Assembly (NCBI RefSeq): GCF_013340305.1
Contig: NZ_BLVP01000002.1
Coordinates: 283,857-347,856 of the forward strand
Origin: Desulfovibrio psychrotolerans
Lineage (GTDB): Bacteria > Desulfobacterota > Desulfovibrionia > Desulfovibrionales > Desulfovibrionaceae
Direction: 5' to 3'
DNA: 64,000 nucleotides
Under the pieces are notes generated by a model. The model searched no databases and was not told the origin of the DNA. It was given only the letters and a program-made list of their open reading frames with translations. Numbering within the stretch: the stretch's first letter is position 1; each line of letters opens with the position of its first letter. A program made the position numbers and the translations under genes. Below are positions 42,010 to 50,325 of the stretch, piece by piece.

Positions 42010-43368
42010 ATGGGCCATCATGCCAACATTGACCCCCGGGATCACTACGAAACCCCCTGTTCCCCGGTGGAACGGCTTCTTGCCCCGTTCCAGCGCTTCA
42101 TCCATGCCGAGGCAACGGGTGGCATTCTGCTGCTTGTATGCACGGCGATTGCCATGCTGGCAGCCAACTCGCCCTTTTCGGACGGCTGGCACGCCATGTG
42201 GCAGAAACATCTTATTGTGGGACCGGAAGGGTATGCCATAGACAAACCGCTGGTGCTCTGGATTAACGACGGACTTATGGTCCTGTTCTTTTTCATGGTC
42301 GGCCTGGAAATTAAACGGGAAGTGCTGGTGGGGGAGCTTGCTTCCATGCGGCAGGCACTATTACCGCTGGGGGCGGCGGCGGGCGGGGTTATCGCGCCTG
42401 CGCTGATCTATCTGAGCATTACCGGCGGCACCCCGTACATGCACGGGTGGGCTGTTCCCGTGGCAACGGATATTGCCTTTGCACTGGGTATTCTCTCGTT
42501 GCTGGGCAACAGGGTGCCCATTCAGCTTAAGGTGTTTCTGGCCGCACTGGCCATTGCGGATGACATCTGCGCCATTATCGTCATAGCGCTGTTCTATACG
42601 GCAGACCTTTCGTTCATGGCGCTGGCCGTGGGAGTGGGCGCACTGATTGTGGCGGCACTGGGCAACAAGTTCGGCGTGCGCCGGACGTTGTTCTACGTGG
42701 TAGTGGGGCTTGTGGCGTGGGTGGGCTTCCTTAAGTCCGGTGTGCACGCCACGGTTGCCGGTGTGCTGCTGGCCTTCTGCATACCCGCGAGTACCCGTGC
42801 CTCCCGCGAGGATTTTCTGGCCACGGCCCGCAAGATTGCGGATGACTTTGTGGCGCGCCAGAAGTGCAGCTCGCCCATGCTGGCTGACCCGCACGGGCAT
42901 TCGCTGGTGGACGCCATGCGGCGCGCCTCCAATGATGCCATGGCTCCGTTGCTGCGCCTTGAGCATGCGCTGGTGCCGTGGGTGGCGTGGGTGGTTATGC
43001 CCATCTTTGCCCTTGCCAACGCCGGTGTGACGTTGGGCGAAGGGACGGCGGCGGCCACCACAAGCGCCATCACGCTGGGCGTGGTGTTCGGCCTTGCCGT
43101 GGGTAAGCCCGTGGGCGTGTTTTTTGCCTCGTTCATCATGGTTAAGCTGGGGCTGTGCCGTCTGCCGGACGGCGTGACGTGGCAGCATATTGCGGGCACG
43201 GGCTTCCTTGCCGGTATTGGCTTTACCATGGCCCTGTTCATTGCCCAGCTTGCCTTTACCGATGCGGCGATGCTGGACCTTGCCAAGGTGGGCGTGCTTG
43301 GGGCCTCCACCCTGTGCGGTGTTATAGGCTGGGCATGGCTGCGCAGGCTGCCGCCTGCCAACGGGTAG
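42010..43368 (+). CDS. nhaA: Na+/H+ antiporter NhaA
   Basis: Inner-membrane electrogenic antiporter that exports Na+ in exchange for protons. About eleven or twelve membrane spans occur; the ion-binding pair D184-D185 lies in LAIADDICAIIVIALF, and the discontinuous helix contains ATDIAFALG (about residues 152-160). The length is 452 residues, longer than the 388 of E. coli at both ends. I start at ATG 42010 with AGGAGTACCT before it. A long structured leader precedes it and a terminator follows. Confidence 0.93.
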   Translation: MGHHANIDPRDHYETPCSPVERLLAPFQRFIHAEATGGILLLVCTAIAMLAANSPFSDGWHAMWQKHLIVGPEGYAIDKPLVLWINDGLMVLFFFMVGLEIKREVLVGELASMRQALLPLGAAAGGVIAPALIYLSITGGTPYMHGWAVPVATDIAFALGILSLLGNRVPIQLKVFLAALAIADDICAIIVIALFYTADLSFMALAVGVGALIVAALGNKFGVRRTLFYVVVGLVAWVGFLKSGVHATVAGVLLAFCIPASTRASREDFLATARKIADDFVARQKCSSPMLADPHGHSLVDAMRRASNDAMAPLLRLEHALVPWVAWVVMPIFALANAGVTLGEGTAAATTSAITLGVVFGLAVGKPVGVFFASFIMVKLGLCRLPDGVTWQHIAGTGFLAGIGFTMALFIAQLAFTDAAMLDLAKVGVLGASTLCGVIGWAWLRRLPPANG

Positions 43369-43390
43369 TCATACCTGAACCTGACAATGC

Positions 43391-43423
43391 GAGGGGCCGT
43401 CCGGAAAGGGCGGCCCCTCTTTT
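43391..43423. terminator. Bidirectional terminator after nhaA
   Basis: GAGGGGCCG (43391-43399) pairs with CGGCCCCTC (43411-43419), extended inward by short pairs, then TTTT. It lies between nhaA and the convergent last gene of the Ugp-like operon. Confidence 0.75.
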
Positions 43424-43451
43424 GATTGTGCGGGAGCCCGGCGGGGGTGTG

Positions 43452-44282
43452 TCAGGCGGCGTTGGCGGCGCTCCCTGATTGGGTGAGCAGAAGTTCTGCG
43501 ACCTCCACGAAACCGTGACCGCCGCTCCTTGCGGTTATGAAGCGCGGCGGCTTTTCCAGCATGGGCAGGAAGCGGGCGATATTGGCAACGCCGAAGGTGA
43601 CGGCGAAACGGGAGAACATGGCGGCGTCGTTGCCGGAATCGCCGATAAAGGCCACCTCGCTTTCCGCCGGGGGGCTGCCCGCAGGCGGGGCGTGCCGTGC
43701 AAGCCATGCGGCAGCGGCACTGGCCTTGTCGTATTCTCCCATCCAAGCGTTGATGTGAATGGAGCTGAGCCGGGCCTGCACGCCCGCCTTATGGAGGGCT
43801 TCCAGCAGCAGGTGCCGCTCTTCCGGGCTGTTGCTGTGTTGCTGGCCCACATCGAAGGCGATGTCTGTTTCGCGGTAGGACTGGTCCGCCGTGGCTCGGG
43901 CAAAGGGAAAATCGTGCAGCAGGCGGGCTTGCAGGTCGCGCAGCAGGGCCGTGTTGCGGGCTCGTTCCTCCGCTTCAAGGCTGTAGGTTGTCTGCACATG
44001 TCCGTTGCTTGTGCGGTGCATCCAAAAAGCCCCGTTTTCTCCGATGACCGTATCCACAGGCCAGGTGCGGACAATGCAGTCGCACCAGCCCGCGCAGGCA
44101 CCTGTGACAGGGACAACGTGAATGCCGGCCTGCCGGAGGCGTTCCAGTGCCATGAAGGTTTCGGCGGGCAGGCGTCCTTTCCATGTCAGTGTGTCATCAA
44201 CATCGGTGAACAGGCAGCGAACGGGGGATTCCAGCCGTTCGGGCAGCGGCAGCGGGGATGGACAGGTGTTATGCGTTGTCAT
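43452..44282 (-). CDS. HAD-superfamily phosphatase (MPGP/Cof-like)
   Basis: A 276-residue HAD hydrolase with C2-type cap. Motif I is FTDVDDTLT, motif II is in VVPVTGACAGW, the Lys of motif III lies near EYDKASAAAAWL, and motif IV is FIGDSGNDAAMF. The closest recognisable groups are mannosyl-3-phosphoglycerate phosphatase and sucrose-phosphatase-like enzymes. It is the last gene of the Ugp-like operon, overlapping the EEP hydrolase by 14 bases, so a role in dephosphorylating the imported compound or its hydrolysis product is likely (inference). Confidence 0.78.
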   Translation of the reverse strand: MTTHNTCPSPLPLPERLESPVRCLFTDVDDTLTWKGRLPAETFMALERLRQAGIHVVPVTGACAGWCDCIVRTWPVDTVIGENGAFWMHRTSNGHVQTTYSLEAEERARNTALLRDLQARLLHDFPFARATADQSYRETDIAFDVGQQHSNSPEERHLLLEALHKAGVQARLSSIHINAWMGEYDKASAAAAWLARHAPPAGSPPAESEVAFIGDSGNDAAMFSRFAVTFGVANIARFLPMLEKPPRFITARSGGHGFVEVAELLLTQSGSAANAA

Positions 44283-45177
44283 GCGGAGCGGTTCCCAGTG
44301 TGAGGAGGATTGGCTGGTGGTCCGAGTAGTCGGTAAAGGTATCTACGGTCATGGAGACGATGCCGGAGGGGACGAGGTTGCGTAACAGGAAATAGTCACG
44401 GCAGTGCGGCCCCTGCGGCCATTGGTCGGCATCAAAGACGCCGCAGGTGGGCGGACGGGCCGCAGGGGGATTATGGTCTGTGGTTGCCGATTCGGGGGCA
44501 GGGAGCGTGCTTGTCCATGCGTCCTGCCAGCCCTGATGCAGCAGCCAGCAATACTGCTCGCTACGGCTGTCCAGATTAAGGTCGCCGCAGAGAACTGTCC
44601 GGGCTGTATGCGCCTGCTGGCTGAAAATGCCGTGGCCTTCTGCGGGCGGAGAATCGGTCAGCCATTCCGCCTGCTCCTGCAATGCGCAGAGATGCCGCAA
44701 CTGTGCGGCGCGTTCGTGTTCACAGTGGTAGGCCAGATGGGTGTTGAATATTCTGAGCGGAGCCGCGCCCCATGTGACAATGGTTTCAACGGCGCAACGG
44801 GGAGTCTGCTTGGCACCGGGGGTGCGTTCGGTTCCGGTGGCGGGAAGGGAATGGACGCGGCTGTCCAGAAGCGGGGTGCTGACCAGCGTGAGGTTGCCGA
44901 ATTCGCGCCGCAGCGGGCCGCTGTGGGGCCAGCTGAGAGAGGCCCCCCACACAGGTGTGTGGTCCGGGAAGGCGGCACACAGAAAGGCGAGCTGATCGGG
45001 CATATCCGGCGTTGTGTAACAGTCGAAATGGCGGGCCACCTCCTGCAGGCAGAGGATGTGTGGCGTTTCCCTGTCCCGTATGTAGTCCGCTATGCGGCGA
45101 AGGTTGATGCGTCCGTCGCAGTCTTTGCCGCTTTGTATGTTCCAGCTCAGGATGCGCAGAGGGGCTGTATGGGTCAT
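44269..45177 (-). CDS. Endonuclease/exonuclease/phosphatase-family hydrolase
   Basis: A 302-residue EEP-fold metal-dependent phosphodiesterase or phosphatase: LSWNIQSG, LCLQEV with the metal-binding Glu, NTHLAYH, GDLNLDS and YSDHQPILLTL carry the catalytic acids and histidines. There is no signal peptide, so it acts in the cytoplasm. Its ATG overlaps the stop of the permease gene ugpE as ATGA, and its 3' end overlaps the HAD gene. In E. coli the cytoplasmic diesterase of the ugp locus is UgpQ, a GDPD-fold enzyme; here an EEP enzyme may fill that place (inference). Confidence 0.82.
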   Translation of the reverse strand: MTHTAPLRILSWNIQSGKDCDGRINLRRIADYIRDRETPHILCLQEVARHFDCYTTPDMPDQLAFLCAAFPDHTPVWGASLSWPHSGPLRREFGNLTLVSTPLLDSRVHSLPATGTERTPGAKQTPRCAVETIVTWGAAPLRIFNTHLAYHCEHERAAQLRHLCALQEQAEWLTDSPPAEGHGIFSQQAHTARTVLCGDLNLDSRSEQYCWLLHQGWQDAWTSTLPAPESATTDHNPPAARPPTCGVFDADQWPQGPHCRDYFLLRNLVPSGIVSMTVDTFTDYSDHQPILLTLGTAPHDNA

Positions 45178-45983
45178 TTGAGTCCTGTGTGCATGAAGGA
45201 TTGTACAAACTGCCGTTGGAAGATCAGGAACACGGCCAGCAGTGGTCCCACGGCGATGAGGGTGCCCGCGCAGATGACGGGCCAGTCCACGCCGGACTCC
45301 GGCGCACCGAAAATGGCCATGCCCACCGTGAGCGGGCGGCTGCGTTCCGTGTTTGTGACCACCAGCGGCCAGAGAAAGTTGTTCCAGTGATGGCTCACGG
45401 AAACCAGACCGTAGGCAAGATAGGTGGGGCGCGCAAGGGGAACGAAGACCTTCCACAGCACGCCCAGGCGGGTGCAGCCTTCCAGCCGCGCGGCGTCTTC
45501 CAGGTCTTGCGGCACGGTGCGGAAGGTCTGGCGCAGCAGAAAGATGCCGAAGGCGCTTGCCATGTAGGGTAGTCCCACGCCTATGTGGGTGTCTATGAGG
45601 CCCAGACCCGCAAGGGTGCGGTAGTTTTCCACGATGAGAATTTCCGGCATGACCATGAGTTGCAGCAGGATGAGGCCGAAGACCACGCTTGCCCCCCGGA
45701 AGGGCATGCGCGCAAGGGCGTAGCCCGCCAAGGTGCAGAGCACAAGCTGAAAGGCAAGAATCAGGCCCGTGATGATGACCGTGTTCAGCATGAAGCGCAT
45801 GAACGGGGCATGCTTCCATGCCGTGGTGAAGTTGTCGAACGTGAGCGGGGCCAGCAGGTCGAAGCGGGTGGCGTATTCACCGGGATGGATGGCGGCCCAT
45901 ACGGCGTAAAGCAGGGGCAGTATCCACAGCAGGCCCAGCAGCCATGCGGCGGACGTGGAAAGGAGACGGGAGAGTGTTTGCAT
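45174..45983 (-). CDS. ugpE: Ugp-type ABC transporter permease UgpE
   Basis: A 269-residue inner-membrane permease of a CUT1-type carbohydrate importer with six predicted spans, starting MQTLSRLLSTSAAWLLGLLWILPLLYAVW. The EAA-type loop, EDAARLEGCTRLGVLWKVFVPL, contacts the ATPase. It starts 7 bases after ugpA and overlaps the next gene by four bases. The regulator and associated hydrolases point to sn-glycerol-3-phosphate or glycerophosphodiester uptake. Confidence 0.82.
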   Translation of the reverse strand: MQTLSRLLSTSAAWLLGLLWILPLLYAVWAAIHPGEYATRFDLLAPLTFDNFTTAWKHAPFMRFMLNTVIITGLILAFQLVLCTLAGYALARMPFRGASVVFGLILLQLMVMPEILIVENYRTLAGLGLIDTHIGVGLPYMASAFGIFLLRQTFRTVPQDLEDAARLEGCTRLGVLWKVFVPLARPTYLAYGLVSVSHHWNNFLWPLVVTNTERSRPLTVGMAIFGAPESGVDWPVICAGTLIAVGPLLAVFLIFQRQFVQSFMHTGLK

Positions 45984-45990
45984 GGCGGCC

Positions 45991-46863
45991 TCAGCGGTAG
46001 TGGACCCGGCGTTCGATAAGTCCGAACAGCACGAGAGCCAGAAGGATGAGTATGCTCAGCAGCACAACGGTGAGGGTGGCGGCGTAGGTGCTGTTGAAGA
46101 AACTGAACGCATTTTCGTAAATGTAGTAGAGCAGCAGGTTGCTGGCGTTGTTGGGGCCGCCTTTGGTGAGGATAAACAGGTGGTCCACCAGCTTGAAGGC
46201 GTTCAGCACGGCGTTTACCAGCACGAAAAGCGTGGTGGGCATGAGCAGCGGCAGCGTGATGCGGCGGAAGATGCGCCAGCACGATGCGCCTTCAAGCTCT
46301 GCGGCCTGATACATTTCGCGGTTCAGAGACTGGAGGGCGGCCAGATAGAAGATCATGAAGAAGCCGGCCTCCTTCCAGACGGTCATAAGCATGAGGCTGC
46401 GCAGGGCCCATTTGGGGTCGCCCAGCCAGTTGATGCCTTCCTGCCCTGCCAGTGTCAGCAGCTTGTTGAAGAGGCCGACTTCCGGAGTGTAAAAGAAAAG
46501 CCAGATGTTCGCGACGGCGATCATGGGCAGCATGGTGGGGGTGAAATAAGCCAGCCGCAGGAGGGTGCGCCCTGCCATGCCGCTGTTCACCCACAGAGCC
46601 ATGGCAACAGCCAGAACGATGGAGGAGGGGACTGTGCCCGCCGCGTACCAGAGGTTGTTGGTCAGCGTCTGCCAGAAAACATCGTCTTCCAGCATCATGC
46701 GGTAGTTGGAAAGCCCGGCGAAGGTTTGCGGGCGCCCGCCTCTGGCCGGACTGAGCAGCGAATGCCAGACGGTGCTCAGCGTGGGGGCATGGGTGAAGGC
46801 GAAGAGCATGACCAGGGCGGGCAGCAGCATCAGCCACGCGTACAGCTGGTGTATTCTATTCAT
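45991..46863 (-). CDS. ugpA: Ugp-type ABC transporter permease UgpA
   Basis: A 290-residue permease with six membrane spans that begins MNRIHQLYAWLMLLPALVM. The EAA loop is YQAAELEGASCWRIFRRITLP, and the LVDHLFILTKGGPNNAS loop resembles UgpA/MalF-like proteins. I start at ATG 46863; a longer frame from 46908 would lie in a repeat-rich intercistronic region. It follows ugpB after 99 bases with five CCCTT-containing repeats on the coding strand. Confidence 0.82.
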   Translation of the reverse strand: MNRIHQLYAWLMLLPALVMLFAFTHAPTLSTVWHSLLSPARGGRPQTFAGLSNYRMMLEDDVFWQTLTNNLWYAAGTVPSSIVLAVAMALWVNSGMAGRTLLRLAYFTPTMLPMIAVANIWLFFYTPEVGLFNKLLTLAGQEGINWLGDPKWALRSLMLMTVWKEAGFFMIFYLAALQSLNREMYQAAELEGASCWRIFRRITLPLLMPTTLFVLVNAVLNAFKLVDHLFILTKGGPNNASNLLLYYIYENAFSFFNSTYAATLTVVLLSILILLALVLFGLIERRVHYR

Positions 46864-46904
46864 GGCGTATCCTGAAGCGCGGGGATGGAAGGCGCGGCAC
46901 CCAA

Positions 46905-46951
46905 TCAAAGGGTCGAAGGGGTCAAAAGGGTCGCAAGGGCCGAAAGGGTGC
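46905..46951 (-). repeat. Short repeats between ugpB and ugpA
   Basis: On the transcribed strand CCCTT recurs five times at 9-11 base spacing within CCC-TTT/CGG, CCC-TTG-CGA and CCC-TTT-TGA contexts. The plus-strand reading is AAGGGTCG-like. It lies between the ugpB stop and the ugpA start, so it could affect mRNA stability or translation. Confidence 0.6.
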
Positions 46952-46962
46952 CGCGCTGGTTG

Positions 46963-48243
46963 TTAATAGCCGGAGAGGATGCGTTCTGCCTGCTTTTGTG
47001 CTGCGTCCAGCGCTTCCTGCGGCTGCTTTTCGCCGTTCAGCACGGACTGGATGGCGTCATCCAGCAGCTTGCGCACGCGGCCGGACTGGTGGGTGGACAG
47101 TTCTGCCGTGGCGTACTGCAACTGGTCGCGGGCAACCGCTGCCGCAGGGAAGTCTGCCACATACGTCTTGAGGGCCTGCGTTTCATACGAAGCGGGGCTG
47201 ACGCCCATGTAGCCCGTGGCAATGCTCCACAGGGCTGCCTGTTCCGGGTTTGTCATATGGCGGACAAGCCGGATGGCTGCCTTGCGTTCTTCCGGAGTGG
47301 ACTGCTTGAAGATGTAGAAGTTACCGCCGCCGGTGGGAGATCCGTAGTTTTTGTGCGCGGGCAGAAAGGCGACGCCGAAATCAAAGGTGGCGCTTTCCTT
47401 GACCGCTGTGAGGTTGCCGGTGGAATGCCACATGATGGCGGTTTTCTGTTCCATGAAGTTCTGGCGAAGGGTGCCCCAGTCTATGGCTCCCTGCGGCATG
47501 ATGCCGTGCTTGGCGCTCAGGTCGCGCCAGTAGGTGAGGGCTTCCACCACGCCGGGCTTGTTGAAATAGACCTCGTTGCCTGCGCCGTTCATGAGCACTT
47601 CGCCGTTCTGTTTGGCCAGTGCTCCGAACATCCAGTAGGGATAACCGGTGGAAGGGATCATGACGCCCCACCGTTCCACGCGGCCGGAGGCATCCTTTTT
47701 GGTCAGCTTCTGGCCCATCTGCGCCATTTCATCCCAATTCTTGGGCGGCTGTTCGGGATTAAGCCCGGCTTCGCGGAACGCATCCTTGTTGTAGTACATA
47801 ACGATGGTGGAACGCTGGAACGGAATGCCGTAGACCTTGCCGTTTACGATGCCGTTTTCCATAAGGGCGGGGTAGAAGCTTTGCAGCCACTGACGCTCGT
47901 CATCGGTTTCCACCACGTCGTCAAAAGGCATGATGGCGTCCAGTTCCATAAGTTCATGCACGTCTATGGAGAAGAGCACGGAAAGCTGAGCGGGCTGGCC
48001 GCCCTTGAGCGCGGCCAATGCCTTGACACGGGCATCGTTGTAGTTGCCTGCGTAGATGGCGTTGACCTTTACGTCGGGGTTGTTGCGTTCAAAATCCTGA
48101 ATCATGCCGTCCACAACGCTGGTCAGCGGGCCGCCCACGGCCACAGGGTAGTACATTGTCAGTTCTGTTTTTGCCTGCGCCGCAGTGCCGAATGCCAGCA
48201 GGGCAAGGGCAACGAGCAGCAGGCGTTTACCGATTCGCAACAT
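46963..48243 (-). CDS. ugpB: Ugp-type extracellular solute-binding protein UgpB
   Basis: Periplasmic binding protein of 426 residues. The signal peptide is about residues 1-24 (KRLLLVALALLAFGTAAQA), followed by LTMYYPVAVGGPLT, GIPFQRSTIVMYYNKDAF and TGYPYWMFGALAKQ, the family 1 solute-binding pattern that recognises glycerol-3-phosphate, sugars or glycerophosphodiesters. CAAGGAG precedes ATG 48243, and the start overlaps ugpC by 17 bases. The ligand cannot be fixed from sequence. Confidence 0.82.
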   Translation of the reverse strand: MLRIGKRLLLVALALLAFGTAAQAKTELTMYYPVAVGGPLTSVVDGMIQDFERNNPDVKVNAIYAGNYNDARVKALAALKGGQPAQLSVLFSIDVHELMELDAIMPFDDVVETDDERQWLQSFYPALMENGIVNGKVYGIPFQRSTIVMYYNKDAFREAGLNPEQPPKNWDEMAQMGQKLTKKDASGRVERWGVMIPSTGYPYWMFGALAKQNGEVLMNGAGNEVYFNKPGVVEALTYWRDLSAKHGIMPQGAIDWGTLRQNFMEQKTAIMWHSTGNLTAVKESATFDFGVAFLPAHKNYGSPTGGGNFYIFKQSTPEERKAAIRLVRHMTNPEQAALWSIATGYMGVSPASYETQALKTYVADFPAAAVARDQLQYATAELSTHQSGRVRKLLDDAIQSVLNGEKQPQEALDAAQKQAERILSGY

Positions 48244-49273
48244 GATTGGTCTCCTTGGTCAAAGTGGTGTGAAAGACAGGGGAAACAGTTGCCTGAAGCC
48301 GAGCACCGCTGCGCGCGCAGAAATGATGCTCGTGTTCCGGCTGCCAGCGCAAGGTGAGCGCGTGGTGTGCCGGAAGAATCTGGTGACCTGCCACGCGCAG
48401 GCGGATGACCTGCATCCCGTACGCGGGGAGGGTTGCGTCTATGATGGTGTCTGCCCCGTGGTAATCGCAGCGCACCACGTTTGCCTGCATGCCATCCGGC
48501 GCGCAGCGGACATGCTCCGGCCTGACGCCGAGGAAGCCGTTTTCCGTGCGCAGGAGGTTCATGGGAGGGTTGCCGATGAAGCGCGCTACAAATGTGCTGG
48601 CGGGCGTTCCGTACAGTTGCTCGGGGGAGCCGGATTGCACCAGCTTGCCCTCGTGTATGAGCAGGATGCGGTCTGCCATGCTCATGGCCTCTACCTGATC
48701 ATGGGTGACATAGAGCACGGTCATGCCCAGCCGCTGTTGCAGCGAGCGAATTTCTGCCCGCATTTCATGGCGCAGTTTGGCATCAAGGTTGGAGAGCGGT
48801 TCGTCCATGAGGCATAACGAAGCCTGTGCCACGATGGCGCGCGCCAGTGCCACACGCTGGCATTGTCCGCCTGAAAGCTGCGAGGGCTTCTTTTCCAGAT
48901 GGTTGCCCAGATCGACGAGGTCGGCCACGTGTTCGAGCCGTCTGCGTTGTTCCTCCGGCGGGACGCGCCGGGCTTTGAGGCCGAAGAGGATGTTTTCGCG
49001 CACGGAGAGGTGCGGGAACAGTGCATAGGACTGGAAGACCATGGAGAGCCTGCGCTTGCCCGGAGGGAGGCGGGTGATGTCCTGACCGTCCAGCAGGATT
49101 TGTCCGTTTGTGGGGGATTCCAGACCGGCAATCATTTTTAGCGTGGTGGACTTGCCGCATCCTGACGGACCGAGCAGTGCGACAAATTCTCCTTTGTCCA
49201 CGGCAAAGTCGATCTGATCAACGGCCTTGGTCTGCTGCCAGTGTTTGCTGAGGTTGCGGACCTGAAGACTCAT
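48227..49273 (-). CDS. ugpC: Ugp-type ABC transporter ATP-binding protein UgpC
   Basis: Cytoplasmic ATPase of 348 residues that energises the importer. Walker A is GPSGCGKST, the C-loop is LSGGQCQRVALARA and Walker B is LCLMDEPLSNLD, with a regulatory TOBE-like C-terminal domain. I start at ATG 49273 because its stop-start overlap with the regulator is ATGA, with GGAGA upstream. The preceding 24 codons of a longer frame belong to the regulator gene. Confidence 0.88.
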   Translation of the reverse strand: MSLQVRNLSKHWQQTKAVDQIDFAVDKGEFVALLGPSGCGKSTTLKMIAGLESPTNGQILLDGQDITRLPPGKRRLSMVFQSYALFPHLSVRENILFGLKARRVPPEEQRRRLEHVADLVDLGNHLEKKPSQLSGGQCQRVALARAIVAQASLCLMDEPLSNLDAKLRHEMRAEIRSLQQRLGMTVLYVTHDQVEAMSMADRILLIHEGKLVQSGSPEQLYGTPASTFVARFIGNPPMNLLRTENGFLGVRPEHVRCAPDGMQANVVRCDYHGADTIIDATLPAYGMQVIRLRVAGHQILPAHHALTLRWQPEHEHHFCARSGARLQATVSPVFHTTLTKETNHVANR

Positions 49274-50088
49274 GGTTCCATCTCCTGCCGCCGTGCTGTG
49301 CGGCCTGTCTTTGATGCGGTGCGGACGCCGCCGGAGCCTGCGCACAGCAATTCCGTGCCAGCCTGTTCCAGTAACGCTGCCACGGACGGGCAGATTGATT
49401 CGGTGACGTAAAGGTGCACATCACTCAGCGATCCGGAGCGCACCGGGGCGTTGCGCAGGTATTTGCTGCTGTCTGCCACGAGGATGCGCTGTTCGCTGCA
49501 TTCGATGATGGCGCGGGAGATGTGGGATTCTTCCGGGGAAAAGTCCATGAGGTCGCCCCGCGCGCTCAAACCGCCGATGCCGAAGATGCCGAAGTTGACC
49601 CGGAAGCGGCGCAGAAAAGCTGTGGTATCTTCGCCCGTCATGTCCTGATCGGAGGGGCGCACCCTGCCGCCTGCAAGAAGGGTTTCGATACGGGGATTAT
49701 GGCACAGTGTCATGGCTGCATTCAGGTTGTTGGTGATGACCTGCAGGCCCGGATGGTCCAGCAGTGCCAGCGCCACCTGCTGCGGCGTGGTGCCGATGCC
49801 GAGGAAGATGCAGGCTCCTTCCGGCAGGCTTGCAGCAACGGCACGGGCAATGGCCCGTTTGGCTTCCAGATTGATGACCTGCCGGTTGCTGAATGAGAGG
49901 TTACGGTTGGGCAGGGTGATGCCGCCGTGGACACGCTGCACAAGCCCCTGATTGCTGAGTTCGTTCAGGTCTTTGCGGATGGTCTGCACGGAGACGCCAA
50001 AGGTATCGGTAAGTTCCGAACTGGAAAGGCTGCCGCCCGCATGCTGAAGGCGGGCGAGGATCTGGGTCTGGCGTTCGGAAAGAGGCAC
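49270..50088 (-). CDS. glpR: DeoR-family regulator (GlpR type)
   Basis: A 272-residue repressor that would respond to a phosphorylated sugar or glycerol-3-phosphate. The N-terminal HTH VPLSERQTQILARLQ, ELTDTFGVSVQTIRKDLNEL precedes the sugar-phosphate sensor with GIGTTPQQVALAL, RVRPSDQDMTG and FGIGGLSARGDLMDFSPEES, typical of GlpR. The start is a GTG at 50088 with AAAGGAGC before it; the much longer frame upstream is not conserved. It is the first gene of the operon, and a palindrome-rich operator lies just upstream. Confidence 0.83.
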   Translation of the reverse strand: MPLSERQTQILARLQHAGGSLSSSELTDTFGVSVQTIRKDLNELSNQGLVQRVHGGITLPNRNLSFSNRQVINLEAKRAIARAVAASLPEGACIFLGIGTTPQQVALALLDHPGLQVITNNLNAAMTLCHNPRIETLLAGGRVRPSDQDMTGEDTTAFLRRFRVNFGIFGIGGLSARGDLMDFSPEESHISRAIIECSEQRILVADSSKYLRNAPVRSGSLSDVHLYVTESICPSVAALLEQAGTELLCAGSGGVRTASKTGRTARRQEMEP

Positions 50089-50100
50089 AGCAAGCTCCTT

Positions 50101-50163
50101 TTCGTTCGAAACAGGAAAGTGTGCGATTGCGTTTCCTGTTGTTCTTTTTTCGTTTCGAACGAA
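50101..50163. promoter_or_regulatory. Nested inverted repeats upstream of the GlpR-type operon
   Basis: TTCGTTCGAAAC (50101-50112) has an exact inverted copy at 50152-50163, and AACAGGAAA (50110-50118) an exact inverted copy at 50132-50140, nested inside. They lie 13-75 bases upstream of the regulator start. They could be the operator pair for the DeoR-type protein, or a cruciform/RNA element. Confidence 0.65.
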
Positions 50164-50325
50164 ACTAGGTGCGGGGTGTGACGCTGTGATGGAAGGTGGA
50201 CGACAAGTGTGTGACACGACGTGCCGCACGGGCAGAACATCTATGGATGCGGTGTGCAGGACCGGGCTGCGAAGCCGCTGGACGAAGCCTGCAAAAGCGG
50301 GTAGCCGGGGACGGAAGGAGAGCGC

